A stretch of DNA of 64,000 nt, taken from Tetracentron sinense (taxonomy: Eukaryota; Streptophyta; Magnoliopsida; Trochodendrales; Trochodendraceae). The stretch is from the NCBI GenBank assembly GCA_015143295.1, contig CM026562.1:6052639-6116638 (forward strand). The letters are read 5' to 3'. Positions 37,508 to 51,100 of this stretch are shown here, piece by piece (the stretch's first letter is position 1; every line of letters begins with the position of its first letter). The translations under genes and the position numbers were made by a program. A model generated the notes under the pieces. The model was not told the origin of the DNA, made no database searches, and saw only the letters and a list, made by a program, of their open reading frames with translations.

Positions 37508-37915
37508 TTGATATGACACCCTGTGAGTTTTGGCTCAAATTTAGAATATGGGTTTTTTGTTAGGAAGTCTTTATGGATCTTACCCGGATCCTTGATGACC
37601 CGGTGTGCGACCCGATTCCGAAATTTTGACCCGTATTTCCGACCCGTTTTACTTTTCGTTGTAACCCTAGTATATAAAGGGTTTTCTTTGAGGCGGCGTG
37701 GGTAAGGGGTTTTTCGAGGGTTTCGAACGAGGGTTTGAGAGAGCTTCTGTACTCTGTATTTCTCCAGTGTTCTTAGTGGATTTCTTGCCGTTTTCTCCCT
37801 TGGAGGTAGGCACCTTGCCGAACCACGTATATCTTGTCTCTTTTGTGCGATTGCTTGATTTCTTATTTTCGTATTTCTCTAGATTTGTCGAACTAGTTAT
37901 AACACACCCTAAATG
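37508..37915 (+). mobile_element. LTR-like segment, possibly a solo LTR
   Basis: Begins tgttgatatgacaccctgtg, contains gtatataaaggg at about 37671-37682 (TATA-like), followed by a G-rich leader and ttctgtactctgtatttc, the usual layout of a copia LTR with U3, TATA and R. No internal retroelement code adjoins it. The open frames here have no other explanation. The 3' end near tataacacaccct is approximate. Confidence 0.45.
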
Positions 37916-38816
37916 AATGTTATGTTATCTTTTTATTGACCTAGGATGCACTTGTCTTCTGCAGCAAATCCATTTTTTTGTTAAAATTAGGGTAGTTATA
38001 GTGGAATTCGAGCACAAAAACCTCTTTGAAAAAAAAAGTCCCAGGGTTTGAGTTGAGCCAATTCAAAAATTCAATTCTACTATTTTACCAAAGGAAAATA
38101 ATCACCCCCTCAATCGGTGACGCGAGGAGGGGCGTCTTGGCTCCCATTGTCTTGCCATGTGTCCCCCTTCTAACCCCATTTAACTGTGGTTAAGATTCAT
38201 CCACCCTTAGGGTTTACCCATCTACCCTTGGTTTTTTGGAAAAATAAAATAAAATAAATTAATTAAAGGGTTAAAAAAAACTAACCCGGGTTAATGAGAG
38301 TCGAAGGGTTGGCTATGTGAGAGTGAGGAGGAATACTCCCCTCCTCGGCTGATGAGGGGACTATTGCTCTTTACCAAAAGTGCTTAGTAAATGATAACAA
38401 GGAGTATTTCTCCCATCACTTTTCTCTCAAATCAAACATACAAAATAAACTCCCACATTTTCTTTCTTTTCGTTTACTTTATTTTCTCTCATTTATTAAT
38501 TTACACCCAAACAAACACACTCTTACCTTATATTTGGTTGTGGAGAAAATAAGTGAAAAGAGAAAAAAAGAAAATTTGACACATTACAACTCTAAGAATT
38601 GTAATAAAAATTCAAAAATTTCTTTTCTTTTATACGTTTTAAACTTTTACCAAAAAAAAAAAAAAAACCTATTTATCGCCAACCAAAATATTAAAGCTAA
38701 AACAAACAAAAAAATTGTAGCTTTAAGCCTTAAACCGACCAAAACAAGCCAGTGTTGCGAGAGCTTGGAAATCTGAGAGCATTCCTCAATTATCAGCCTC
38801 AGCCAAAGCAGCAGCA
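37916..38816. other. Spacer and promoter region of the helicase gene
   Basis: A repeat-like segment with cggtgacgcgaggaggggcg lies near 38116; it ends in AT-rich sequence with an A15 run near 38650. The 5' leader of the helicase gene, with gcagcagcaatgg around its start codon, follows. No TATA box can be chosen safely. Confidence 0.4.
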
Positions 38817-41800
38817 ATGGAGGGAGGAAAGATCAACAACAAATCTTCTGCTATATCTCTGCAACAATTCGTCTCTCTCATGGCTCCCTTAATCGATTTG
38901 GAAAAGGTTTTTTTCTCTCTTTATCTATCTGAAGATTTATGTGGTTTCATACTCATTTGGGGATGATTAATTTGCTTCAAATTTCTCTCTGTCATTCATG
39001 AATCAAAGATGGGTTTTTCTTCAATTCGTTCGTTAATCTCCTAACACCAAATTAAGGATCTTTGTTAGGATTGGCGTCGAAACCAGTGGAATCTCCTTGC
39101 GCATTCACTTCATGTTTTAATGTGAATCAATTAACATGGGGTTAGATTATCTACATAGTTTTAATCATGAAACACAAAATGGTAACAGAGAAAACACAAA
39201 AGAAATTCTCTGGAAACATGCATTTTGGTTGATTTGATTGTTTGGACACACTGATATACACTCACGATGTTCTTTGATTGTTACTAGGAAGCTGAGATAT
39301 CATCCTCCATTAATTCGGGGTCATTGAGGAACCTGGATACTGCTCAAAAGAGGGGCTCCACTATTCTTAATCTGAAGTGCGTAGATGCTCAGGTCTGGTG
39401 GTGGTCTATGGGGACTTCTAGTTTTCTTTTTCTGGTCGGAGCATTTTCGCTCCTATTCTATAAGTAATTGCTTGGGTTTGATGCTTTGGTTCTGATAATA
39501 GACAGGGTTAATGGGGAAAACTCTTCTCGAGTTCCAATCGACCAAGGGAGATGTTCTTCCTGCTCACAAGGTGACTCACTGCCCAAAGCTAACTACTTTA
39601 AATTGATATACTACTATTTCCTTTCATACTTTTATGTCTGAAATAAACATTTGTTGATTTTCATCTGCTTTACGGAACTTTGTCAGTTTAGGGACATTGA
39701 TGGGGTTGCTACTTGATCATGGGTTAATGAGTTCACACTCGAATTGCCAGATTGAGGTGTTTGTATTATGTGTGTCTGTAAAAAGGAAGGGGGAGGGGCT
39801 TATTTTTTATTTTCCTATTTCTCATCCTAAATGTATTTGGATTTAATCTGAGTTATATTAAAAATTATTTCAAATTAAACATGTCAAAAAGTAATTTGAA
39901 GAATACATAAATAGGGATAGGACTAATAGTTACTCTACACGTTGGAAGAATTTTTCCTTTGATTTTGTAGGGTGTAGCAGGAGGAAACTCCATCTCTTGG
40001 CTCAAGTTTCTTATCTCAAATTCTTTTGGTCCTTATTTCTGTTAAACTCATTACAAGTGGCAATCCTCGATAACTTTGGAATTGTAATGGCTGGAATGCT
40101 GAGATCATTCCAAATGATTCAGTTACCAGATAATGAGGGGACACACTTTTTTTTTCTCTTGAATTCTAGAGGGCTTCTGAAATTTTGGGCTATCTTCTTG
40201 CTTGCAGTTTGGGACTCATGATGTGGTTGTTCTAAAACCAAACAAGGCTGATTTAGGGTCTCCTCCCCTTGGACAAGGTGTAGTTTATCGTCTAAAGGTA
40301 ATTCTCACATCTAAACGGAATGATGGATAATTTTTCTTGTTGGTAACATTGCTCTTTAGTCACACAAGAGAAGCCTCTTTTATTCCACACTTAGGCTTGT
40401 GACCAGGGGCGGAGCCAGGAATCTCTTGCAGGGGGGGCTAACAATGGGGGTTCGGGGGCGGAGCCCCCGAAATTTTTTTTTGAGTGCCAAGTTCGTGGGT
40501 CAGCACATTTGTTTGTATCCGTTTAAAAGAATATATATATATTTTTGAAGTTTTAGGGGGGCTAGAGTCCCCGTCGCCCCGGCACCGCCCCTTTCCCGGC
40601 TGCACCCCTAGTTTTACAAAAGGGGGGTTTTGTTTTCCAAAATTTCAGGGGGGGCTTCAGCCCCCCCTGGGCCCCATGTGGCTCCGCCCCTGCTTGTGAC
40701 TTGGTTGGTGGTGTTGAACAGGACTCTTCAATCACTGTTGCTTTTGATGACATCCCAGAAGAAGGTTTAAACATTCCTCTACGTCTTGAGAAACTTGCGA
40801 ATGAGGTATACCTTTGTTTAGCATGTTTTTATATTTTTTTTGTCCCTTATAAACTATCATTCTGTCGTTCTTTAACGCACTTTTACAAAATCCCTAAGAT
40901 GGGAAGCTATTGTTTAGTTTTTCAATTTCTTTATTCCAAGAAAATCCTCCAGGTCTTCATGAAAGAAGATAGTCCATGTAGAGATCACATCTGAGTTATA
41001 AATTGGCTTTCCAAGAGTTCCGTGATTCATATTAAAAAAAGAATGCTGCATGTTTTCAATTGCTTATGTAGGTAACTTACCGTAGGATGAAGGACACCTT
41101 AATACAACTGAGCAAAAGTGTGCAAAGGGGACCTGCTGCCGACTTAATTCCTGTATTATTTGGAGAGAGTCCACCGACGGTATCAAAGAAGGATGTCACA
41201 TTCACCTCATTTAACTCCAACCTTGATCACTCTCAGGTTTGAAACCTTGATATTCCACATTCCTTAGACATATATAGTGTATTACTTTTGCAATTTAGAC
41301 AATTTATGCCAGTCATACCAACTCAATGTTTTACTGATCATAAAGAGAATGCGTGCCATATGCTCTATTCATATTTTTGATAGGGGATTATTATTATTAT
41401 TATTATTATTATTTATTTATTTTTTACAATGTGCTATGCTAAACACATCGCCTGCCATTGAGTCCATTCGGAACATTGAACAGATGGCCACTGTTTGGAT
41501 GGACAATAAGCTAAAACCTGAAAGTAAAATCTGGACAATTAAGAGTGTTCCTTACTATCCAATGCATTGTCTTTCTGTCATACGAAAAAATCACTTTCTT
41601 CTAGTTGTGCAGTATTTTTCTCTACCATGGATTTCTTAACATAGTCAATCCCCAGCTTTGATATTGTGGCCCTTTCAAGAGGGCTCCCACTGATTGAAAG
41701 GTCTGAATTAATGGATTGGTGAGACACATATATTGCAGAGGTGGATTGATCCCGCAAACTTTTCTTATCAACCTTCATTCATTTCAAATACACCATTGCT

Positions 41801-44800
41801 GAAAATGCTTGCTATGTTGAAGAATACTGTTATCTTTTTCTTCACTTTCCTAAGTCTTATTGACAATAGGTGGAATTGTTGGTGCCTCTAATCCTTTGTC
41901 ATCTATGCACTCATGAACCTAGCAAACCAATTAGTAAATCAATGCAAGATACTAAATGCCTTTTCTTTTTTGACTTTCTTTTTTCCTTTTCATGAACAAG
42001 ACTATGAGATGTAATGCAATACATCCTTGATGCAATCATTGACCTTTGCGGTTTAGTTTATGGGTAATCGGAAACCAAATCAGTAAGTCAACATATTGAA
42101 TTTGTTATCTGTGAGCAACCTGCCACCTTATTTTAACGCTTTAATTTTTAGTTCATCTTATTTCATTCTTTCAACCGAAGTGACTACAAGCAAAGAGTGA
42201 AGATTTTACAGTATTGTGGTTAATAGTTAGACCGTTAGAATGTGTTAGCTCTCTCAAACCACATGTTAGAGTTCACAATTTGTAGAAGAACCAATAACTA
42301 TTATTGATTTAATGATGTCCATGGTAGTTTTATCATTTAGCATGTCAATGGTAATTTTGATGTGAACCCCTTTTGCTTTGTCAGGATATTCTACCTAAAA
42401 TATGGCAACTTGCATAAGCTATATAGATCCTATTCCTACATTGCTTGATAAATTTTCTCAACAAAGGTGGTTTTCATGACTTGTGTTCTTGTATATATAT
42501 GAATCATATGCACATACATACACACACACCCACACACTAACATTTTTGTACAAAAATGCTCTTAACAGTGTAAAAGTTCAAATTTCTTACAATGGTTTTG
42601 TCCATGTATGCTCTGGTCCTCAAATGTTAAAGCAGACTGTTTTTTTTTTTACAGAAAGATGCCATTACAAAGGCCCTGTCATCCAAGAATGTATTTTTGC
42701 TGCATGGGCCTCCGGGAACTGGAAAGACCACAACTGTTGTTGAAATTATCTTACAGGAAGTGAAACGTGGTTCAAAGATTCTTGCTTGTGCTGCTTCTAA
42801 TATTGCCGTTGACAACATTGTTGAGCGACTTGTTCCTCACAGGTATTGTGGTCTCATATTATGGCAAAAGTCTTTTATCTAAAGCCTTAGGATATATCCT
42901 ATAATAAATAAATAGTTTGTATGATATTCTGTTTGTAAGTCCGCTGCAGTGTTTTTCTTTTATATCAATTAAACTACACGACTACTTGTGACAAATAAAG
43001 AGTTTTTTAATCAAATAAGAATTTCCTTTTTTAGTATTTAGGAAACCCATTGCTTGTTTTACCCTTTTAATCTGCTTTGTGGTTTTGTTGCACTTCATCA
43101 GCTATAGCCGTGTGGAAATGTTTTCTATTTTAATGCCAATGGTCTTTGAGATGATATAGTCTAGTTCAACCTCTGTAATTTGACTATTTGGCCCATCTCT
43201 CTTATAAGGGGAAAGTACACTTCCCCCAAAAAAAATATTCCTACATCACTGTTTTGTGACTTGTTGCTTGCTATGGAAGAAAGTGCTTTTCACTTGTTGA
43301 CTCATTGGCCTTAGTCTTACCTGGCATGGTTAGCCTAAACAAAACTATGTTTGTTATCTAACCTGATGATTCCTTTCAACATGGTTTTAAATTTTTTTTC
43401 GCTGGAAATATTGCGACTCCAAAATGGGAATTATCACAAGATATATTCGAAATAGAGGATTATTCGCAGTTTGAGGAAAGAATTAGGGAAAACATGGGAT
43501 ATTTTGTTTAAACTTCAAGAAATGTTAAAATAAACATTTGCACTTAGGGGTCATAAAATGCAAAAACAACCAATGGACATGCAAAATGCATATAGAATAG
43601 GGCAAAGACACATTGGCGGCAGTGTATCATAATCAGATGTGAATATACATTACACTTAGTGTTTAATACACTCCAATATTCATAAACAGAAATACAAACA
43701 TAATTAAAGCCAAATATATAGGACTGCACTCCACAACAAGAGCTACATCAGATGCATATGGAATTCGTGGAGGATGGAAGTCATTTTCTCTGTCATGACT
43801 AGGAGGCTAAAGTATTGATTATTTGATTCTCCATATATGTAAAATATTGTACTCAGCTCTTGAGATTGTAATACTACGATGTATATACACGAACATAATG
43901 CTGGTACTCGTTCCCTCCAACCTACAACACTCCCATTGAAGGATACTGTGGGTGATGAGTTGTCATTGACACCATCACGTGAGGCTAGGCATATCCATAC
44001 AGCCAAGGTTTAAATAATCTGCGTAATGGGTCTAGCTTAAACCTTTAGGTGACATTTCACGTAATGGTTTCGGCCTTTATGGCTTAAACCCCTAACAGAC
44101 ACCATTTTATAGGTGAAAAACTTAAAAAATAAAAATTTGATGAAAAATGTTCTGACCTTATAAACAAACCAAATCATTGACCTTAAATTCATGTCATGCA
44201 TGGAGATAATAATTTATCGAGTTTAATTAACACATAATGAGATAAAATAATAAAATACATAACCCAAATCATCAATTTATCATAGATCCATATATGTCAA
44301 GTGCAATCCATAAATCTATATTCTAAACTTGTTAATATGCTTTTACTACCAGATATTAATTGAATGAAGTTGAGAAATCTTGTCAAATCAAAAGCCCCAA
44401 ATTGTTTTATTTTCTTAAAAGTGGGTTTTGAAGATTCCATTTATCTTATCACAGCATAGATCTAAATTTTATCGAAAATATAAGATGTGATCTTTTTTGC
44501 TCTAGAGAGGAAAGAAAGTGAATTTCAAAGAGGTGAGATAGAATGGGTTTCTATAACCCATGGTATGTAATATAGTGCCAAACTTTACATAACGGCCATT
44601 ATCAACGTAATGCAGTGTTTTAATAACTGAACCGGTGGAGGGCTTGGTTCTCAGTTACTCGATTCAACAGGCCAGTTCGATCTGGTTCGACCGGCCCATC
44701 ATTTGATGGGCAAAAACTTGATATGCACTATGGATTATGGACTTATTAAATCTGCACATATAATGATTGTTAAATTTTCACATATAAGAATTGTTAAACA

Positions 44801-47800
44801 ATATCATACTATTAAACCTGCAAATCCATAAAAACTTGGTCAATATATATCTCTTAAATTTGTTCAAAGTTCAAACTTGTAAATGCATAGAAAACACAAT
44901 AACGTGTCAAGCTCACCAACACTAATAAATCATTCAAATTTTAATAAAACCTTAATGTAAAACAAAATGTCATCGAAAACATTCTTAACAAGATCTCATC
45001 ATCATTATTGACTTCGTAGCCAACTAGTTGTACTTCTAGGTCATTCTCATCATCATTTGTTGATCTCTCTTTGGTCAGATTTCTTCTTCAAAAGGAAAAA
45101 GGCCAAAAACTCCTATCTCTTCCTTAGTTCTCTCTTAAACAATTCTTAAAAATTGTTTTAGTTTGCCTTTTTTTTAAAATGAAAAATTAATACTTTATTA
45201 TTTTTTAATTTTAAGAGACATTATTGGCCCCCAAAATTGACCAAAATTCTTACATGATTCTGATTTTTGCGCATGTGTCATGTAGTATTGGAATCGTTTG
45301 ATTTTTGCAACCAGACACCGGTTCTTATGATTCTTGGTTGAACCGGCCAGTTCTTCCTATAACATTTTTTGAGGGTTCTTAATAACCATTAGGGGGACTG
45401 ATTCTTGGTTTTACAGTTTAACCGGCTGGTTCGTTCCGGTTTTAATAATACTGATGTTACGTGGCTCATATTGGTTCGGGTATTATTGAAACCTTTAAGT
45501 AACGCCATTACGTAATGTTTTCGGCGAGATCTATTACCATGCATACAACTCATACCCAGAAGCATATCCGTATGAGGTATATGTCGCATATCCATAGCCC
45601 TGGTTATGGCCATGACCGTGTGCATGGGCATATTCTTGATCATATCCATAACTCTGGCCTTGGGAGTCCCACGTCATGGATGGGAAGATCTGTACTTGGG
45701 TCCATGTGAGAATGTTGAACTAGATATTCTATGCTAGCCATCAATCCAAATTTCTGGGCAATGGTTTGGCCCACCCCTTGAAAATTTGGCATGTAAGAGC
45801 ATTTCCAACGCACTCCCTATTCCAGCTCCCTTCACCGGATGGGAACCTGAAGCACTTTTTGATACTCCAACAGGCTCGCCAAATGACCTCGTTACTCTAG
45901 GGGGAGCACGATTCTACTCGTCAACAGAGGCGAGCGGAATCAACTCGCTGCTCATTTTTTTTTAAAAAAAATAGATCGTTGGAACCACTGAATACTAGGA
46001 GGCGTGATGAATGGGGAAGAAGGGGAAAGATAGGGAGAGGGTTGGAGTACTCCTGCAAAAATCCCTTCCATATCCGTCAGCAACTCACCATTTGGATGAA
46101 AAAATAGGGAAGATTTAGCATCTGCGTTGGAGATGCTCTAAGGTGAGTTTGATTTCAATAAAGCTGAATACCATTATTTAAAAAAATACATAAAAAAGTT
46201 TAAAATATTTTAGCCCAATGATAGATTGGTTGGACATACATAACATATTATTTTTCATCTTAATTGGCCTACCAACAAATCTAACATTTTGAATTCAAAA
46301 ATAAATTTTCTATATGGTTTTTAAGTAAACATGATTATAAAATAGTTTTTTTTTTTTTTGAAAAAAACAAAAATTTTCCTACGAATCGATTTTTTTTTTT
46401 GGTTCGAGATATACGTTTAGGCCGCAACGCCGGTTAGGTGTTAGTATCTGTTCAGTTAGTGGGCGGGTGGAGAGCATATACAAACTCCCACCCTCTCGGG
46501 AATGAACCGGTACCTCCCCCCAAAGCAGGGGATACACTACCATTATGACAAAGCCCTACAAATCGATTGGTCAGTCGAAAATACATAATATAGTCTATTT
46601 TGAACCCTATCGGTCGTATATTAAATGTAAAATATAAAAGGATGGAAAAGCATGCATTTCCGGCTCTTTCTCATAGAACCAAGGCTTCTCATGCGCGACG
46701 TGCTGCGATTTAAACTAGTTTTGAGTTGATTTGGGCTAATTAGGCCCAAAGCCAACTCCAATTGGGGTGGCGGAAAAAATAAGGCAAGGAATCAACATGG
46801 GATAAAGTTCTATTTTTTTGGCATGCTTTGAAATGTCAAAATGTTGACCAAAAGATTGCAATTTATGAATGAGATGAATCAATTTCTCAGCCGAAAAAAT
46901 CGATATTTAAGATATTTGGCCAAAAATTGCAATGTTTCATTGAAAATATTAAAAATAATAACACGGGGGTGGATATCCCCCCTCTTGTGACATGATGATA
47001 TTTCTATCGAAATATCAATGTTTCGGTCAAAATTTAAAACAATGCGTCTCAATCCTCTGCTGCACTAACTGGAATCAATTACACAACTGGCCTTATCCAA
47101 TGTGGTGGTGATGTGCATGAATTACATTTAACATATTTGAAAGCCTCTTTATTTAGTACCTGTATTTTTGTTAAGCAGCAAAGCCTTGAATTTTGTTCCT
47201 CTTATACTCTATCCATTTCGTACTTTTAGGGTAAAGTTGGTGAGATTGGGGCATCCTGCACGTCTACTACCTCAAGTGTTGGAGAGTGCACTTGATGCAC
47301 AGGTATTAAATACTCTCTCTTTTTCCCACCGTGAAAACGACTATCATGGGAATGCTTTCTGTGATTTTGATGTACTTCTTAATATTTATTCTGATAACTT
47401 AATGTCCATGATCAGGTGGATGCATGTCTTGTGTGCTCTTTCCCTTTTGTTCTTTTCTTTCTTATTCTTGTGGATATGCTCCTTTACATGCTGTGAATGC
47501 TTGCATGCGTAGATCAAGATGCGCAAAATCTATCTTCGCATTCTTATTCTTACACTATTAAATCAAAATTTTTACTCTTGTTTCTTTGACTCATAAATTA
47601 GTGTTGTAAGTGAAGCGCTCTTCCAATGACTAAGTACGCATGCATATTAATATGCCTAACTTTAGGGGTGTATTCAAGCCGAGCTGTTCTTGGCTTGAAC
47701 ATGTTCGAGCTTGGCTTGAGCTTGATTCAAGCTCGAATTTTTGGGCCTGAGCTTGGCTTGAACAAGCTTGATCGAGTTTGAGCTCCATTCGAGCACGAAC

Positions 47801-48116
47801 TTTATTCAAGCCAAGCTGATCAAGCTTAGGTTGGCTCAAGCTTGATATATAGAGTTATTTTGTTTAATTTTACAAGATTTCAATAAAAGTGTTTATTATT
47901 AAATTATAATACAAGGAACTACAAAAATCAACACATTCATTTATAAAAATGAGATTTGTGGTTAGTTCTTCAATCATAAGAGTAGAGAGGTGGGGTTAGG
48001 ATTTTTGTTTTAGCTTCGTAACTTTTTTGTTTAAATTATTTGAAATTATTATAATCTATGATAAAAGGGTACAAATATTATTTTATATGAATAAAATGGC
48101 ATTATAAAAAGCTATT

Positions 48117-48157
<41 letters not shown>

Positions 48158-51100
48158 AGCCGGGTCGAGCTCTAGCAGGCTAGCCGAGCGTTGAACCGAG
48201 CTGAGTCAAACAAGGTCTAGCTTGAGATTGGCTTGTTTAAACATTCGAGTTCAAATAAAAGATTGGCTTGAGTTGTTCAAGCCTAAATACCAGATTGAGC
48301 TTGACTCGAACAAGCCAAACTAAGTCGAGCTGACGAGCCAGCTTGGCTTGAGTGCAGCCCTACCTAACTTCCACAGAAGAAGCTTATAGTCCCCCTCCCT
48401 AACACTTTTTTTTTTATTGGCTAGTCCTCTAATTTTCTTATTGTATTGTTGGTTTTTACTGAACATGCAAAATATGGGCATGAGCTAATATCCTTTGGTT
48501 TTTCACATTTAAGCTTTGTTTTGGAAGAGACTAGTTACTGAGTCTTGTCATGAGCTCATGATAGATACTGTTTGTCCAAATAACTTTTTTTTTTATGTCT
48601 ATTGTTTTCTTATACATTCAGTTGGTTTTATTAGGTTTTACGAGGGGATAACAGTGCCCTTGCAAATGACATTCGCAAGGAAATGAAGGTAAATATGCAG
48701 AGATGAATTTTGGAAATTGATATACTTGAAGTAATATCTGTTGAAGCTGAACTTGTTCCTATTAATTATTCTGAAATTAAACCATATTTGCAGTTTCAAA
48801 TATTCAGACGTTTTCTTTTCCATGTTGCACATACTGATAGTATAGCATTTGCATTTTTGTTTGATCATCCCAACAACAATATTGAAATCCAATGTAAATA
48901 TTCTTTTCGTAGAAAATTTCTTAGTTTCATTTATTAAGGTTTTTCTTATGAGTTTGGCATGTGGGAGAATTATTCTGAAAGCTTTGGAGCATGTGGATAT
49001 TTCCTCTAAATGGTTTGACTAGAAGACCATCAAACAATCATAATGCTAAAAAATGTTATCGGAGTGCTAATAGAAGATTTTGAACTGATTTATGTAACTT
49101 GAGAAGCAACTTCGGCTGCAGCAAGGAGGAAAAGTTGCCTTTTTTTATCACCTTTGGTAGTTTACTATCATTGATGATTGAACTGTAGGTGAATCATTGA
49201 TAACTTGGCCTTTTCATATGACCTTAGTGTCCCATACTTTTGATATAGATCATGGTGCTACTAGACAATATATTGCTTAAAATAAAGTTCTTGATATAGC
49301 TTAGCATAGTTGAACATTTATTAAAATACTATATCTAATATGCCATATATTTTAAGCATGTAATATTCGTCTAATTTAGAAGTTTCATCTGAAACTTCAA
49401 ATCGTTGAGCTGAAAATTCATAATTTAGAACTTACTAATAGCTAATAGAAAACGAGAAAGGTTCGGGAATAATTCGGCAGAGGTCAAGTTCATAAAAATT
49501 CGGGAAAACTTTGGAACAAATAAAAAATAAATTAATAAATATAAAAATACACCGAACAATTTGATTAAAAAATATACAAAATAAGTAATTTTTACCAAGT
49601 TTGAGAAAATAATTCGAAAAATTCGGGAATAATCCGGAAAATTCAAGAATAATTCGAAAAATTCGGCAAAGAAAAAATACACGAATAATTTACAATTTTT
49701 TTTTAAAAAAACAGAGTTTTTTTGTTATAGAGGGAGGGAGGGAGGGAGGGAGAAGGAGAGATATTCAAATAAGAAAAACATTAATTATTTCGAAATTGAA
49801 TACTCATCACCAACAAAGGTGATGAGTAGCTAATTAGACGTCCAAAGCTATGTTACTTGGATAAGTTTTTGAGGTAACACACATAAAGGAAAGGTATAAA
49901 GCATTTTTCTCTTGCAATATTCGTTGGGTAATTATTGGCAGTATAAATCATAGTGACAAAGCTAGGGTTCAGGAATAATTCGGCAAGGGTCAAGTTCAGA
50001 AAAAAGAAAAATCTGGGAAAATAAAAAGGCAATAATTATAAAAATATTCCAACAATTTGATTAGATAATATACAAAAAAACAGTTTATTTGCCCAACTAA
50101 ACGAATTATTTACGAATATTCGGCACACCTAAAATTGGCGAATTTTGTTACAATGGTATAAATGACTTGCTATGCGAGTCAAGTATTATAAAGAAAGAAA
50201 ATATGCAAGGGTTATGATATTGAATTATACACTACATCATTGTGTTGTATAATGTAGTAGATATTTTATATGCCATGCATAATATGTAATTCTGCAATTA
50301 GCAGTAGTCTATACTCTATAGTCTACACTATGTAATCTTACGGAAAATGCCTTGAGGCTCAACCACGAGGTTCACGCCTCAAAATGTGAGGCTCACATGA
50401 GGCACATGCCTCACGCCTTGAGGGTCGTTTTATGTCTGTGGAGCCTCATACATTAATTAAAATTCTAGCTTCATAATTGAGACTAAAATGTCGATTTGTT
50501 TATTATTTAGTATTTGTTTCAACTAATAACAAATAACACATCATTTATTTGGGATAAGGAATTGAAAATGATGATGATGATATGTTTTAACTAACACTTA
50601 ATTTATTATATTCAACATATTTAGGCTTTTAAAACCCTTTGGGTCTAATTCTCACTAATTTCCCTGGTAGAAGTTGCAAAGATTTGGAGCCATTGACCTA
50701 CTATGTAGTTCATGACTTCTTTGCAATTTTTTGCTAAAATTCTCAATCCAGCACATGAATTGATGATTGAATATCATCTTCAATATGTATATGAACAAAA
50801 AGTAAATCTAAATTTCAGCGTTTGCTTGCTCTTCTTATATTTATTTTTTTGATGTTTAGATAATTTGTAAAGTATTTTCTCAGTGCACTCACAATGTATA
50901 CAAATAGATACATACGTATATATATGTGTGTATATATATATAATCTTTCATTAACTTTTTGAATCTTTTTGTAAATTTTCATATTTTATTTATTTGTTAA
51001 AATGAGGGAGCACAAGACTTTCTTGTGATGCCTAAGCCTCACGCATTTTGAGGTCCTAATGCCTTGCTTCATGTCTTCGCCTTTTAAAACATTGATTGTG

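Noticed and set aside
40562-40774. Minus-strand ORF over helicase exon 5
   Set aside because: It reads across the MITE's G-rich end and the antisense of a confirmed exon.
45389-45649. Met/His-rich minus-strand protein resembling a metal-binding peptide
   Set aside because: It is an out-of-frame reading of the Tyr/Gly/His-rich tail of a hAT transposase relic.
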